This document shows, one piece after another, positions 43,211 to 54,440 of a stretch of DNA of 64,000 nucleotides. Position numbers and translations under genes: made by a program. How positions within the stretch are numbered: the first letter of the stretch is position 1; each line of letters opens with the position of its first letter. Origin of the DNA: Symbiodinium microadriaticum (lineage: Eukaryota; Sar; Dinophyceae; Suessiales; Symbiodiniaceae). Under the pieces are notes generated by a model. That model was not told where the DNA came from and did not search any database. It saw only the letters and a program-made list of their open reading frames with translations. The stretch lies in assembly GCA_001939145.1 (NCBI GenBank), contig LSRX01000329.1:573424-637423 (forward strand), read 5' to 3'.

Positions 43211-43931
43211 AACATGGTGATGGTGATGATGCTGGTGGTAGTGGCGATGCGAGGTAGTGGTGCTCATGACCTTCTAGCACTTGATATTTTGAACACAGTA
43301 CGTACCAGCACCACGGTTGTAGAACCGTGATCTCTTGTCATATTGGCACCCTCGAATCAAAGCTTTAACTCGTAAAGTCGTAAATAACCTAACCTTGCAC
43401 CCTACTAGGCCCCAATCCTGACACCTAAACCCTAGCAACCTGAAAGCCCTAATCCCTAAACATCACAACCCAAAGCCATAATCTCCAAACAACAATCGAG
43501 CGACGGTGTCGCATCCGAGATGGGATGACGGACGAAGCAGACACGGACGTCAGAGAGGTTGAGCATGTCGGCCTGGATTTAGGGCTTAGGGTTGGGTTTT
43601 AAGACACGGGGGGGGTGAGAATTGTGGAACTTCTTTTTGGTTTTAGGGTTTAGGTTTGCGGCCTCCGGCGGGGTCTGGGACCTCGATGTGATATCAAACA
43701 TCACAAGCCGGAGAACAAAAGTACGAGATGAACCTCGAGTGATGCCGGAGTCCACGAAGGAAAAGAACGAACCCTGCTAAGCCCTTAAGCCCGAAACCCC
43801 AAACCCGCCCCCCCCAGTACCCTGAGCCCTATAAACTATAAACCCCAAGCCCTCGAATCTTTAAACCCGGACCTCTCGATCCCTAAACCCGGAAGCCTCA
43901 ACCTGAGAGCCTAAATTAAAGCCTCTAGCCG
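43211..43931. repeat. Telomere-like words and GAT/GTG triplets
   Basis: A short GTG/ATG triplet patch (43215-43260), CCCTAAA words 43385-43470 and 43775-43920, TTTAGGG 43575-43655. No gene is supported. Confidence 0.55.
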
Positions 43932-44040
43932 TACACATTTGGGCAGTTCTCTAGGTCTCCCTTTTAAGGTTCCCAATATAGTCCGGCACCCTTGTGAAAG
44001 GATCCTAAAAAGGATCCTAATTTTGCGAACTACACATTTA
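43932..44040. mobile_element. Degenerate hairpin element
   Basis: CATTTGGGCAGTTCTCTAGG on the left and GCGAACTACACATTTA on the right pair imperfectly. The left end resembles the element at 35785. GGATCCTAAAAAGGATCCTA inside is itself a small repeat. Confidence 0.45.
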
Positions 44041-44059
44041 CAAAAGTCTTATAAACCCT

Positions 44060-44536
44060 NNNNNNNNNNNNNNNNNNNNNNNNNNNNNNNNNNNNNNNNN
44101 NNNNNNNNNNNNNNNNNNNNNNNNNNNNNNNNNNNNNNNNNNNNNNNNNNNNNNNNNNNNNNNNNNNNNNNNNNNNNNNNNNNNNNNNNNNNNNNNNNNN
44201 NNNNNNNNNNNNNNNNNNNNNNNNNNNNNNNNNNNNNNNNNNNNNNNNNNNNNNNNNNNNNNNNNNNNNNNNNNNNNNNNNNNNNNNNNNNNNNNNNNNN
44301 NNNNNNNNNNNNNNNNNNNNNNNNNNNNNNNNNNNNNNNNNNNNNNNNNNNNNNNNNNNNNNNNNNNNNNNNNNNNNNNNNNNNNNNNNNNNNNNNNNNN
44401 NNNNNNNNNNNNNNNNNNNNNNNNNNNNNNNNNNNNNNNNNNNNNNNNNNNNNNNNNNNNNNNNNNNNNNNNNNNNNNNNNNNNNNNNNNNNNNNNNNNN
44501 NNNNNNNNNNNNNNNNNNNNNNNNNNNNNNNNNNNN
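44060..44536. other. Assembly gap (477 N)
   Basis: A run of N flanked on both sides by CCCTAAA-type sequence, so the gap probably covers an unresolved telomere-like tract. Confidence 1.
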
Positions 44537-46106
44537 AAACCCTGAACCCTAAACCCCCCCCAAAAAAAAAACATCTCTGATTCTATAGACTCAAATCCAT
44601 AACTCCCAGGCCCCACGCTAACCGTTTACCCAAACCCATAAAGCCCCCAGCCCAAACCCTGGAGGCCAAAATGTAAACCCGAAACCCGCGATGCCCGGCG
44701 CCTGGTACTTCGCCTGTCCGGCGAAGGCTCCCGAGACGACCGCGGCGGCGGGGAGCCCGGCAGATTCAAACGACGCTGCATCGTGGATGATGCAGGTCCT
44801 TAGAGTTAAGGGGCTTAGGGTTTACGGTTTAGAGTCCTTTGTAAGTTTTATCGCTGTTTACAGGGCTTAGTTGGGGCACTTGGTAGGGCTTCATTTTAAC
44901 GTCTCTGTCAGGGTCCTGGGGCTGCATGGGTTGAGGGGGGCCACAAGGATTTCGAGGCTTCTGCAATCCTGACTTTGTGAATGAAACAGGAACAGGATCA
45001 TTTGGGGCTTGCAAGACAGTTGTAGGATCCCGAACGTCTACAAATCGTTCATGGAGAAGGACAAGGCCCGAAACCCTAAACCCCTGAACCCAAAAGGGAC
45101 TTCTGAAAGCCTGTGGAGATGTAGCAGCCTTGCAAGTTGGACAAGTTTTTGGTGGTGCGGGTTTCGGACATCAGATGTCTGGCGGTTAGGGCGGAGGACT
45201 CAGAACAACCTGTACGGATCGCTTTGGTCGTCAAGGGATGGTTTTGGGGTGTACCGAATTGGGGGGCGTCTAAATTCAGTAGACCTATTAAAAAAGGGCC
45301 CAGTCGAGGCTTTCGAAGTGTCAGAGGCTAGCATGGGCTTCATGTCGGCGAGTCCGTGCGAGGTACGGCAGAAAAACAATCCGACACCCTACTTAGCTAG
45401 TTTTGGGTATGCTGAACCGGTTTAGGGCTCGAGTGCTAGATAAAAGCCAAAGTCACTGAAAAGATGCGGTCTGGCGTCGTGCATGAACCTCAGTCAGCCA
45501 GCCCCAGTATGGCCGCCCTGGCGCGAAGATCCGTCTCACTCATAATCGTCGCCACCACCATCGTTGCCAGGACACTAAGCATCACCATCATTGCATGAAG
45601 CAACATATTCCAGAGCTTTAATTGCAACATTCTGCATTCACGGAGCAGAACCGTCGATACCTTTCCCTAGCCACTGCTACTGCTATTGGGTTCAGAATCT
45701 GGTTTCAGGGTTGATGGCTCAGGGCCATCAGCCGGTCGAGGATGTACATAATGGATACATACACGGAAGCAATACTTGAACCCCTAAACCTTCCATGCCC
45801 GAAACCGCCATCGACCCCCCTGAACCTTGATCCCAAGCCCTTAAACCCACGCCCTCAACCCTCAAACCCAACACCCCTGAGCATAAGTATTCCGATGTCT
45901 GCATCATAATTCCTATGTAGTTGCAGTATAGTACACCGCAGAACCCCAGTGTAATCTTGCAGGCCCCTTCCGTTAAGCCTAAACCCCAAGCCCAAATCCT
46001 CAGCCCGAAATCCCAGACCCCAAGCCCAGCCTAGACCTTCAAGAACCCACCTTTTGGGGGGTTCCCTTATTATGATCTCCTCATACAAGTCCTTTAAAAA
46101 AGTAGG
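44537..46106. other. Telomere-like words and weak ORFs
   Basis: CCCTAAA words 44537-44560 and 45775-45870; TTTAGGG 44810-44830. A plus ORF 45009-45425 (138 codons) begins in unique sequence, but includes repeat-derived KPLNPKG and overlaps another frame. No product is recognised. Confidence 0.3.
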
Positions 46107-46224
46107 TCATTTAGGCTCCAGGAGAACCGTAAGCAACGCCTGCATTCGGAAGCGATCTGCTTCGCCAGGCCGTCCGGGCATGGCCGAGAGAAGGTCGGCT
46201 TGCGGTAGCGGCGCGCCACCACAC
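46107..46224 (-). CDS. Exon-like frame, minus strand
   Basis: On minus, TTTTCAG|GTGTGG opens a frame GGAPLPQADLLSAMPGRPGE, then ADRFRMQALLTVLLEPK, ending at TGA (46109-46107). It is flanked upstream by CCCTAAA repeats on plus, that is TTTAGGG in the sense of this frame, as in the introns of the 30-31 kb gene. No family is recognised. Confidence 0.35.
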
Positions 46225-46227
46225 CTG

Positions 46228-46736
46228 AAAACCCTAAACCCTAAACCCTAACTAAACCCTAGACCGGAAGGGTGTTGGAAGGATTCCGTAAGGGGCTTAT
46301 AACTTACAGGCGTTCCAAGGGCTGGAAGAGCCAAAATAAGCCCGACACCCTCAACCCCTCACCCCACCTTACACCCGTGGGTCGGGCGGGGAGTGTCTTG
46401 CTGGGCCCAAGGCGTGAAAGTCGTAGGTTACCGGCCAGGTTTGAATAGAATACTACGGGTTCACAGAACCCTCCAACCTTGAATTCTAGAGCCCTTCAAA
46501 GATGAAAGCTGAACCCCACAACCCTCGAAAGCCCCCCAAATCAGAAAAACGTCGTAAACACTAAGGCTTCAGTTGACATTTTGAAACCTTGATGTCCAAA
46601 AGCTGACAAAAAAATCCCCGACCCCTTCAACTCCTTTAAACAAACTCGGAGAAAGCCTTTAAGGAGAACCAAGGCACGACATGCCTAACGCCACCCTATA
46701 CCCCAGAATAAAACCTAAACCCTGAAAGCCCATGAC
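46228..46736. other. CCCTAAA-like words, no gene seen
   Basis: A canonical run at 46228-46260, then dispersed CCCTAAA-like words in AC-rich sequence. Confidence 0.6.
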
Positions 46737-46917
46737 TTTTTTAAACCAGAAACCCTAAACCCTAAACCCTAAACCCTTAAACCCCTAAACCCTAAACCCT
46801 TAAACCCTAAACCCTAAACCTCTAAANTTTTTTAAACCAGAAACCCTAAACCCTAAACCCTAAACCCTTAAACCCCTAAACCCTAAACCCTTAAACCCTA
46901 AACCCTAAACCTCTAAA
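46737..46917. repeat. CCCTAAA tract duplicated exactly around a single N
   Basis: The 90 bp at 46737-46826 are identical to 46828-46917, including the leading T6AAACCAG. The exactness and the N at 46827 indicate an assembly join of overlapping ends. Confidence 0.92.
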
Positions 46918-47109
46918 CCCAACAGGAAGCCCAAGCATGGCCTCTGGAACGAAGCTTCGCCTCGAAGACATCCATCAGCTCGCTGCCCCGCGCCTCTTTT
47001 TGAGGTTGTTTAGGGTTCAGGGTTTAGGGTTTAGGGTTTAGGGTTCAGCAGCTCTGGTCGAGCAGTATCTAGTCGAGCTGGCTAGTTAGTGTATGGAAAA
47101 ATACCTTTA

Positions 47110-47222
47110 GAATCCCATAACATTAGAATATAAAGCTCGTTCTTTTGCACCAACGAGTTCCATTTACAACAGTGGGGCTCTCTTCGCATTTGCATGACTT
47201 CATGTTGTACTTCTTCTCATTA
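47110..47222. repeat. Dispersed repeat, copy 2
   Basis: Homologous to 26351-26473 over GAATCCCATAACATT, GAGTTCCATTTACA and CATGACTTCATGTTGTA, with a few indels. It is also preceded by a TTTAGGG tract (46995-47046). Confidence 0.75.
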
Positions 47223-47244
47223 CACCTAGACGAGTAGCACGTAA

Positions 47245-47475
47245 TGTGCAATATCATTGGTCCCCACAGCCCCAGACGTTCGAAATGTGCAATATCATTG
47301 GTCCCCACAGCCCCAGACATTCGAAATGTGCAATATCATTGGTCCTCACAGCCCCAGACGTTCGAAATGTGCAATATCATTGGTCCCGGATGTTCGGAAT
47401 CTGCAAGAACATTGGTCCCCGATGTTCGAAAGTTGCAATAACATTGGTCCCCGATGTTCGAAATCTGCAATATCA
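47245..47475. repeat. Minisatellite with 41-bp units changing to 32-bp units
   Basis: Three 41-bp units start at 47245, 47286 and 47327. Three 32-bp units start at 47368, 47400 and 47432, and a partial copy follows at 47464. All share TGCAATATCATTGGTCCC and GTTCGAAA. The shorter unit lacks 9 bp around CACAGCCCC. Neither period is a multiple of three, so overlapping ORFs through it are artefacts. Confidence 0.95.
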
Positions 47476-47682
47476 TTGGGAGCAAAATGTTAGACAAGTG
47501 CACTAGGGTTGTAATGCTATAAGTAGAGAGCATTTCGGGTTTAGGGTTTAGGGTTCTTCGTCACGGCGACGATGAGGGATAACCATAAGGGCTTCTGTGG
47601 GGTTCCTAGAAGGATTCCTATACGGATTTAGGGCTTGAGGGTTGGATTTGAAGCTTCGGAAGCGTCAATAAACGGGCCTGAA

Positions 47683-47790
47683 GAGTTAGAACAGGATTTG
47701 GAGGGTTATATTATCGTTCAATGCCATCAAGGAAGCTTCAGGAATAGAACTGGTAAGTACTGCTCGCAGACCTCCCGGAACTCAAGTGAA
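47683..47790. mobile_element. Copy of the ~110-bp dispersed family
   Basis: It begins AGTTAGAACAGGATTTGGAGG and contains AGGAAGC...GAACTGGTAAGTACTG, paralleling 53576-53680 and 57380-57460. Confidence 0.4.
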
Positions 47791-49080
47791 CGCACCATAA
47801 AGCCCTAAACCCTGGACCCTAAACCCTGGACTCACCATCCCGAACCCTAAACGCTGAAGCCAAAAGTTCAACCCTAAATCCTAAACGCAAAGCCCAAAAC
47901 CAAAAACCAAAACCGCCCCTAAGCTGCAGCTCCATGATGGCCTTGCTAATGTCGAGGAGAGCCACTGGGCCTTTCTCTGCCATGGACTGGGAACTTGGGG
48001 CTTCGGATGAGGAGTCGGAAATGGAATTTGGGTGTCGGGATTTGCTACATTTTTCTAAACCTCATAAGTAAAGGTACTGGTAATGATTTAGGCTGCTATT
48101 TTGGAGAGTTTGAAGCCATTCAGGGCTTAGGGAGTCGAGTGTATTAAGGGCTGAGAGAACTGCGGGTATTCTAAGGCTTAGAGAGTTAAGGGTATGGGGC
48201 AAGGGGACTTATGCTGCGGGTTTCGCGTTTAAACTTAAGGTTCAGGGACGACCTCCGGGGTTCGCGCAGCATGGGATCAATGGACAGCATCACAATCTCA
48301 CGCTCTTCCGAAGGAATCCAAAGGCCTATAGATCTAGAATGTACCTTCGTTGGAACTGGCCCTCTTCGGGCCCCATACCTCCACAATAAAGGAGACGTCT
48401 GAGTCTGTAGGAATGATCCTCACTACGATTTATAATGTAGGTTCCTTTTTACTGGGTGATGGAGTGGAGGTTTATTCTCCGCAGCAAGAGCGCAGTCTAA
48501 ACCCGTTGTAAACCCGTCCAGGCCCCTTGTAAGGCCCCAAAGCAGCCCCCCATCTAAACCAATGTAAGAACCCTTCTTCACAGCCTCATACACCCCTCAT
48601 CAAAGCCCTGTCAAACCCCCTAAAAACACCCCTCTTCTTTGTCCAATCATAATTCAATGCAAAAAAAACTCCGAGGAAGCCTTTTAGGCCGCCAGCGCGG
48701 GGTGCCAGCGTGAGGCTGGCCGCTGTGGCTGCAGCCGCCGGGTCCAGGAGCTGCTCTCCTGGGAAGGGTTTCGGTTTAGGGTTTCGGGTTTCGGGTTTCC
48801 GGACAAGCACCGAGTAGCACAACCCCCCCCCCCCGAACGCTCAACCCAGCCCAAAAACACCCAAAAAATACGCCGAATCCCTAATCACCAAGTCCCAAAT
48901 CCTGTGAAACCGAAACCCTAAATCCGAAATCCCAAACCCTATAAACCCTGCAGCCCAAACCCGACAAACCCAAGCAAACCCCACAAACCCTGTCCACCCT
49001 AAACCCTCAACCGCGACCACCAGCTGGTGTCCTTGAGCCACAGCTGCTGGTGTCAGGTCCAGCGTTGCAGGCCGGGGTTC
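47791..49080. other. Telomere-like words and short ORFs
   Basis: CCCTAAA 47800-47900 and 48900-49010; TTTAGGG-like 48115-48250 and 48770-48800. ORFs at 48186-48402 on both strands overlap. No product is recognised. Confidence 0.4.
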
Positions 49081-49110
49081 CACCAGCTGAGTCGGTAGGG
49101 TTTAGGGTTT

Positions 49111-49197
49111 AGGATCTAAGAGTTTAGGCTTTAGAGTTTAGGATTTAAGAGTTTAGGCTTTAGAGTTTAGGATTTAAGAGTTTAGGGTTTAGGGTTT
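49111..49197. repeat. 29-bp higher-order repeat of a TTTAGGG variant, 3 copies
   Basis: AGGATTTAAGAGTTTAGGCT and continuation recurs at 49111, 49140 and 49169. Each unit is about four variant telomeric heptamers, so the array formed by duplicating an already degenerate tract. Confidence 0.9.
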
Positions 49198-51320
49198 AGG
49201 GTTAAGAGCTTCGGGTTTAGGTTCTAGGGTTAGGAGTTTAGGCTTCAGGGTCATTTAAGGGTTCGGCGTTTCGGCACATACAAAGAAATCCCAATGCCAT
49301 TGAATTTATTGCAGGGATACTCAATAAGACACAAAGAACCCTTGAATTGGGATTGCTGGTTCTGGCTTTTGGCTTTCGGGGTTTGGGGGCAATCGAGAAC
49401 GGCCTTCGATGTAAGGTACTTTGCCAAGTCCCATGATCCTTCAATCCGAGATGCATCCCAACTGTGTAGGGGCTGCTTGAAGGATCAATCAGGCCTTTTG
49501 GACAAAATCTGCATTATCCATGATAATGATCGCATACCATAGGTCATATCGCTTTTTGCAAGCTGAAGAGTCTGCAGGAATTTGAGCGCAAGCTGTAAGG
49601 GCTAAATCCAAGACTTTGAACCGCAAACTCTAAATCCTCAACCCCACACCCGAAGCCTAAAATAACCCTGAACCCTGAACCCCAAACCGTCGCGTCTCAG
49701 GATCGAGGGCTGAGCCAGCGGCCTCTGTGACTGGCCGCGACATGTTCGCTGTCGGCCTTGAGAGTTTAGGGCTCTCGCAGCAAGAGGGTTTAGGGTTTAG
49801 GGCTTAACTTTAGTTTTGCCTTTATGGGTCCCTCGAGGAAGTTACAAGAAGGGTTCCTTTAAGGTTGCTGGGAAGGGCTCCGTTGACGGTTCCTATAATG
49901 GTAGCCTTGGGATCTCAGAGGTTACGGGTAACATTGTGTGAAATTACAATCAAAAAGGAAGCGAAACCGCAAATGCCGTAACCTGATCATGCATGCAGCT
50001 TTTCTGGTTTACTCTAAGCTGCACCATCACCACCATTATTCACCTCATCCATGTCGGCCGAAACAATAGCACCCTGATCATCACGTGCCCAGCACCATGC
50101 CCACAAAGCCAAATTAAACGGTGGTCAACATCTGCCGTGTCACCGTCATCATAGACTGGATTGCAGCTTCCCCAACCCCAAAGCCCCAACCACTGCCACC
50201 CTACTCTGCAAAAACGCAGCCAGGTAGCATGCCTTCACTGCCCACTCCGAAGCCAGGGCAGAATGCTGAGAACTTGCCGGCGGGCCCTGCAGTTAAGAGC
50301 AGAGTTGGAGTTCTTGGCTTCTGAAAAGCCCCGCCTACCCAACATGGCGGTACGTGCACGCATGGTGCTCTGCAAAAGCTCAAGACGCCTCATGTCCGAT
50401 AGTCGGGGTCCTTACATTCAGGATGCTGTAATTCCAGGGGCACTTTACTGGTGTCCCGGGTCTTCTCTGGAACTCCCATGCCGGGATCCAAGCTCTCTGC
50501 AGCAGTATACTGACTGCACAAGATATACTTACGTCTTTGTCAATTTGTGCCTTCTGTTCTCGTGAGACCTGATACATCACCGCAGGCAAGACTAGGGCCC
50601 TCAACCCTAAACCGATCACTGGGCCTCCAGCCACCACAATCTTCAGAGATTCGGGGCTCGAGAACTTCGGCAGCCACATGAGAGGTCGCCCGAGAAGAGC
50701 GCGAGCACGCGCATACCTGGGCTTGAAACCCAAAAGCTGAACCCCAACCCTAAAGCTCTAAAACCCCGAAACCTAAAGAAGCTTTCAGAGAGGGCGAGGT
50801 TCAACCCGTTGAGGAGCATCAGTTCTCCAAAAATTTTCATAGCATACCCCGGAAGCCACATCATGGGCTTTTCGGTCCCGATAAAGTTCCGATAAAGCTT
50901 CCAAGGCCGCCGAACCCTCAACCAACAGTTCGAGTTGTACATCGTACCCTGAAACTAGCTGAGATGTCGATGCTTGCAGGTGCCGCAATGCAGGGGCAAG
51001 AGCCGAGTTCCGAATTGGTGGCGGTACCAAGCTGTGGACACTAAAAATCTCAATAAATAGAAATTATGAACGAATAGCAGTAGTGATTCGAATACTACGT
51101 AACAATACTGAACCATAATAACAATAATCATAATCATAATAATAGTAATCAAAAGCATTACAATAATCATCATAATAATAATAATCCCGAATCATGTACC
51201 TCCACACTCCACACCCATCCGGGGTTCAGGAGCAGAGTTTCGGATTGAGACACCCTAAACCCTGCGCCCTGAACCCTCAACTGCAACCCTAGACCGGCAT
51301 CCCAAAGCCGCCCCTGAACA
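49198..51320. other. Mosaic region with weak ORFs
   Basis: TTTAGGG 49198-49260 and 49765-49805; CCCTAAA 49665-49690. A plus ORF 50161-50565 (134 codons) and minus ORFs 50380-50733 and 50643-50942 overlap one another. An AT-rich TAA/TAATAA patch lies at 51090-51185. No domain is recognised. Confidence 0.3.
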
Positions 51321-51321
51321 A

Positions 51322-51400
51322 TAAAACCCTACACCCTAAACCCTAAACCCTGAACCCTGAACCCTAAACCCTAAACCCTGAACCCTAAACCTGTAACCCT
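51322..51400. repeat. Interstitial CCCTAAA tract
   Basis: About 80 bp of CCCTAAA with CCCTGAA variants, close to canonical. Confidence 0.9.
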
Positions 51401-51529
51401 AAAGCCGATCTGAAGTCGAAAACTCCGAGCAGGTGGCAACCCGACCATCCGACCGATGGCTCGGTAGATCCAGCTCGGGAAGCCTCGCTTTCCGGGCCCT
51501 TTACGCAGGCTTTGGGGCTTTAAAGTTGT

Positions 51530-51685
51530 CGGGTTTAGGTTTCGGGCTCCGCGGTTTAGGGTTTAGGATTTGGGGAGGCTTTAAATGGGGTTTCGGGGTT
51601 CAGTGGTTTAGGGTTCAGGGCTTTAGGGTTTTAGGAGACAGGGTTCAGTGTTCAGGGATTAGGGTTTAGGGTTTGCGTGGTTCGA
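51530..51685. repeat. Interstitial TTTAGGG tract
   Basis: Degenerate TTTAGGG-sense words, opposite in orientation to the tract 130 bp upstream. Confidence 0.8.
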
Positions 51686-51705
51686 TGTATGCCCGTTTGT
51701 GTATG

Positions 51706-51860
51706 TTTTCTATATATATATATATACACACACGCATACATACATACATACATACATACATACATACATACATACATGCATGTGTATACATCCATATGTA
51801 TACGCAGGTATGTAGGAAGGTAGGTGCGTATGTATGTGTGTACATAAATATGTATATATT
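51706..51860. repeat. (TA)n (CATA)n compound microsatellite
   Basis: A TA run, CACACG, about ten CATA units and then degenerate GTAT/GTAG words. It is similar in build to the microsatellites inside the 1.87-kb satellite. Confidence 0.93.
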
Positions 51861-52145
51861 AGCACCCTCGGTATGAGTGTATTCTGAGCAGTCTTAAAGT
51901 CTTCACCTGCCGGACAACGCAACTGCCTTGATTGAGGAATACACCTTTCGCACCCCAACCTGCGCACGGCTCCATGATGTTCAACGCATATTCACTTTAT
52001 TCCTGAATTAAGAAGCACACCCTCTGAAGCACAACACGATCTATCACAGTTGCACAACTACGACTTATGAAATATTCCCTGCTCCTGGAACCTTTGAAAG
52101 CCCTTAGAGGAAATCCCTCAACCCTAAACCGCAAACCCTACACCT

Positions 52146-52271
52146 CAAGATCCTGAAGATAAATCTTCCATTCGTCAACTTGAGGGCGAGGCCTGGCCGC
52201 TTCTGCTGCAGGAAACCAGCCAACATGGAGCCGACATAGGGAGCCATGTGGGCGGCCGTCTCTCCTTCAGT
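52146..52271 (-). CDS. Ankyrin-like exon fragment (tentative)
   Basis: On minus the frame reads TEGETAAHMAPYVGSMLAGF, then LQQKRPGLALKLTNGRF. The GETAAHMA segment resembles the ankyrin start GxTxLHxA, and a helix-like stretch follows. CTGAAG|G upstream could be a splice acceptor, and TTTAGGG-sense sequence lies on both sides. Only one partial repeat is visible, so this is a weak assignment. Confidence 0.3.
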
Positions 52272-53079
52272 GCTTTAGGGCTTTAAGGTTTTAGGGCTTT
52301 AGGGCTCGAGGGCTTTAAGGTTTAGGCCGGTTTGGGGATTTGGCTTGAAGCGGATGGTGGGCTTATCGGGTTGAAAGTAAGAGGGCTTTCCAGGGTGTTA
52401 TGGGGCGGAGACGGTGTTCATAAGTTGCGTTTTTATGGGTGTAAGCTTCCCGAGGTTTAGGACTTTAGGATTTGGGGCAAGGTTTCAGGGTTTAGACTTT
52501 GGTAGTTTGGACCTGAAGATTCAGATGTCTTGGGGCATGGAATAAAGATCGTGTTGAAGTTTCTCCCTTCTGAAACTCTCAACGATTTTCCTCTACGCTC
52601 AGTCAATCCTACTCTATCCTCAAAGCTTCATTCAGACCAAGTCTGCGCTACCCTTGAACGAAGGAGTTTAGGGTTTAAGGCTCAGGGAAGCTTCTGCCAA
52701 GCATCGCCACAAGGCATGCGCCAACTTCCACTTTGAATCGAAGCCTGTTGGCAGGAACGCGGGTGGGGCTTTAGGGCTTTGGGGCTTTGGGGCTTTGGGT
52801 TTCGAGTTTAGGGTTTAGAGTTTGGGTTTTGGGGCTTGGGTATTAGCATTCAAGGTTGAAGGCTTTCGGGCCCCAGGGGTTTAGGATCTGAAGGCTTCAA
52901 GGGGTTTGAGGCTTAGCTGCAGCCCTTTTTGGGAGTTTGGGCTTGTTCTTGCTACTAAGCCGGGAAGCAACTCTAGTGCTCGCCATTTCATCCCATCGAT
53001 TCGGCACGCCTGCATCCTGCATCCTAGACCCTGAACCCTAATTCGATTACTGATTCCCAACAAACAAGTGCCGATTTCG
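52272..53079. repeat. TTTAGGG-like words and one short ORF
   Basis: TTTAGGG-sense words 52275-52330, 52455-52500 and 52760-52850. A 68-codon plus ORF (52530-52736) is partly repeat derived. Confidence 0.5.
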
Positions 53080-53115
53080 CGCTCTCTCTCTCTCTCTCTC
53101 ACTCTTTCTCTCTGA
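53080..53115. repeat. (CT)n microsatellite
   Basis: A CTCTCT run with one interruption. The Arg/Glu-rich minus frame is an artefact. Confidence 0.93.
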
Positions 53116-53575
53116 CTTCTCTTTCGACGCATGTCATGATATGAAGAAAGACGACGACCATGGGCGATTGGCTCAAGTCGAGTGCGCAGAAGGAACGAGC
53201 GATGGATCCCATGTGAGTTCGTGCCACTATGTTTGAGCGACGCAGCGACACACTAGAGACCCGAAAAGTCGGAACTCGAAATCCTACTTGGAAGATCATG
53301 AGGCAATAAAAAGCGTAGCTACTAGTTACCCCTCGCTACAACTCAAATTACTAAGTCCCGTGATCCTTTAAGTAGGAACCCAAAGAGTGCCGGAAATCGA
53401 AGCATGCCTCCTCCGGCTGCGACCTACGGGTTTAAGGCCTGATAGGGTGTAGGATTTCTTTTTTAATATACGGATCTGAAAAGTTAGAACTCACTATACA
53501 GGGGCAGTGTAATGTGACCTCATGCCTTATTCAACTGATTCAGGCCCTACGTTAGACGCATCTAGGGCCCTCAAT

Positions 53576-53674
53576 GATTAGAACAGGGATTTGGTGTCGA
53601 TTATGGCATCCATACATCTTTGAAGGAACCCCATGCAATAATACTGGCAAGCACTATTCAAGCCCTACATTAGA
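53576..53674. mobile_element. Copy of the ~110-bp dispersed family
   Basis: GATTAGAACAGGGATTTGGTG at the left, AGGAACCCC at 53624 and CCCTACATTAG near the right end parallel the hairpin copy at 35523-35631. Confidence 0.45.
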
Positions 53675-53795
53675 CTACTCTGCTTCTTTCCGCACCCTGC
53701 CTCCCTTGAGCAGATTGTCGTAGTGCTCAGGGCTGATAATCACCAGTGCCTTCCGTCTGTACAGATGCAGCGCTAGAAGAGCAGCTTCGAAAAAC
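53675..53795 (-). CDS. Exon-like frame, possible third relative of the small protein
   Basis: On minus, AAGCAG|G opens FFEAALLALHLYRRKALVII, then SPEHYDNLLKGGRVRKEAE, ending at TAG. The segment RRKxxxxxxxPEHYDN recalls RRExxxxxxxADIEHYDD in exon 4 of the 30 kb gene. They share 12 identical bases (GAGCACTACGAC) in the same frame. The similarity is short, so relatedness is a hypothesis. Confidence 0.35.
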
Positions 53796-54180
53796 CTGCT
53801 TTTCGTTCAGCATCTAAACTATGTCACTGATTGCAACAGCATGCAAGATAACGAAAAAACGCACAGAGAGAGAAAGAGACATGGACTGAACGGATCAGCA
53901 CAAGTTACATCTAGTTGGTACAAACTGCAGACGACAACGACAACACCATGCAACGCAAGATAAGATCAGACGACACCAGGCAAGCGCAGTAAGATAGCTC
54001 CTGATCAGAAGAGGGGGCCAGTTCTAGAAATGTTAAGCAGGGTGCAGCAGAGTGCAGTACAGGGACCAACCAGGGCATACAGAGCGGAAGAAGTGTCACT
54101 ATGCCACGCAACCTGGAAGGAAAGCTCACACAGGAAACTGTAAAACGACATATTTAGAGAAAAAACGCACACTCTAAAAT
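53796..54180. other. Repeat-free island, no clear frame
   Basis: About 380 bp without telomere-like words. Minus ORFs of 72 and 60 codons overlap in different frames. It could be UTR or intron upstream of the minus exon at 53795. Confidence 0.3.
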
Positions 54181-54440
54181 TGCACACCCTACCCCTTAAC
54201 TATAAATCGACCCCAAACTACGTACCAAAAACCCTCAAACATACAACCATACACCCTATAGGCTATAAATAAGCCCCAGAACCTAGATGATAAACTCAAA
54301 CCATACACGCAAAACCCTAAACTATAAGCCCAAAACCCTAAGCTATAAACCGCAAAAACCTGAACTGTAAACCCTCAACTCAAACGTCCAAGCCCAAACC
54401 CCAAACCATAACCCTGAACTTTAAACACCTTTTAAACTTT

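Noticed and set aside
43939..44616. ORFs spanning the N run
   Set aside because: They consist almost entirely of unknown bases.
47244..47533. Repeated CNIIGPHSP-type ORFs
   Set aside because: The 41- and 32-bp units are not multiples of three, so all frames cycle through the same peptide. This is minisatellite, not a gene.
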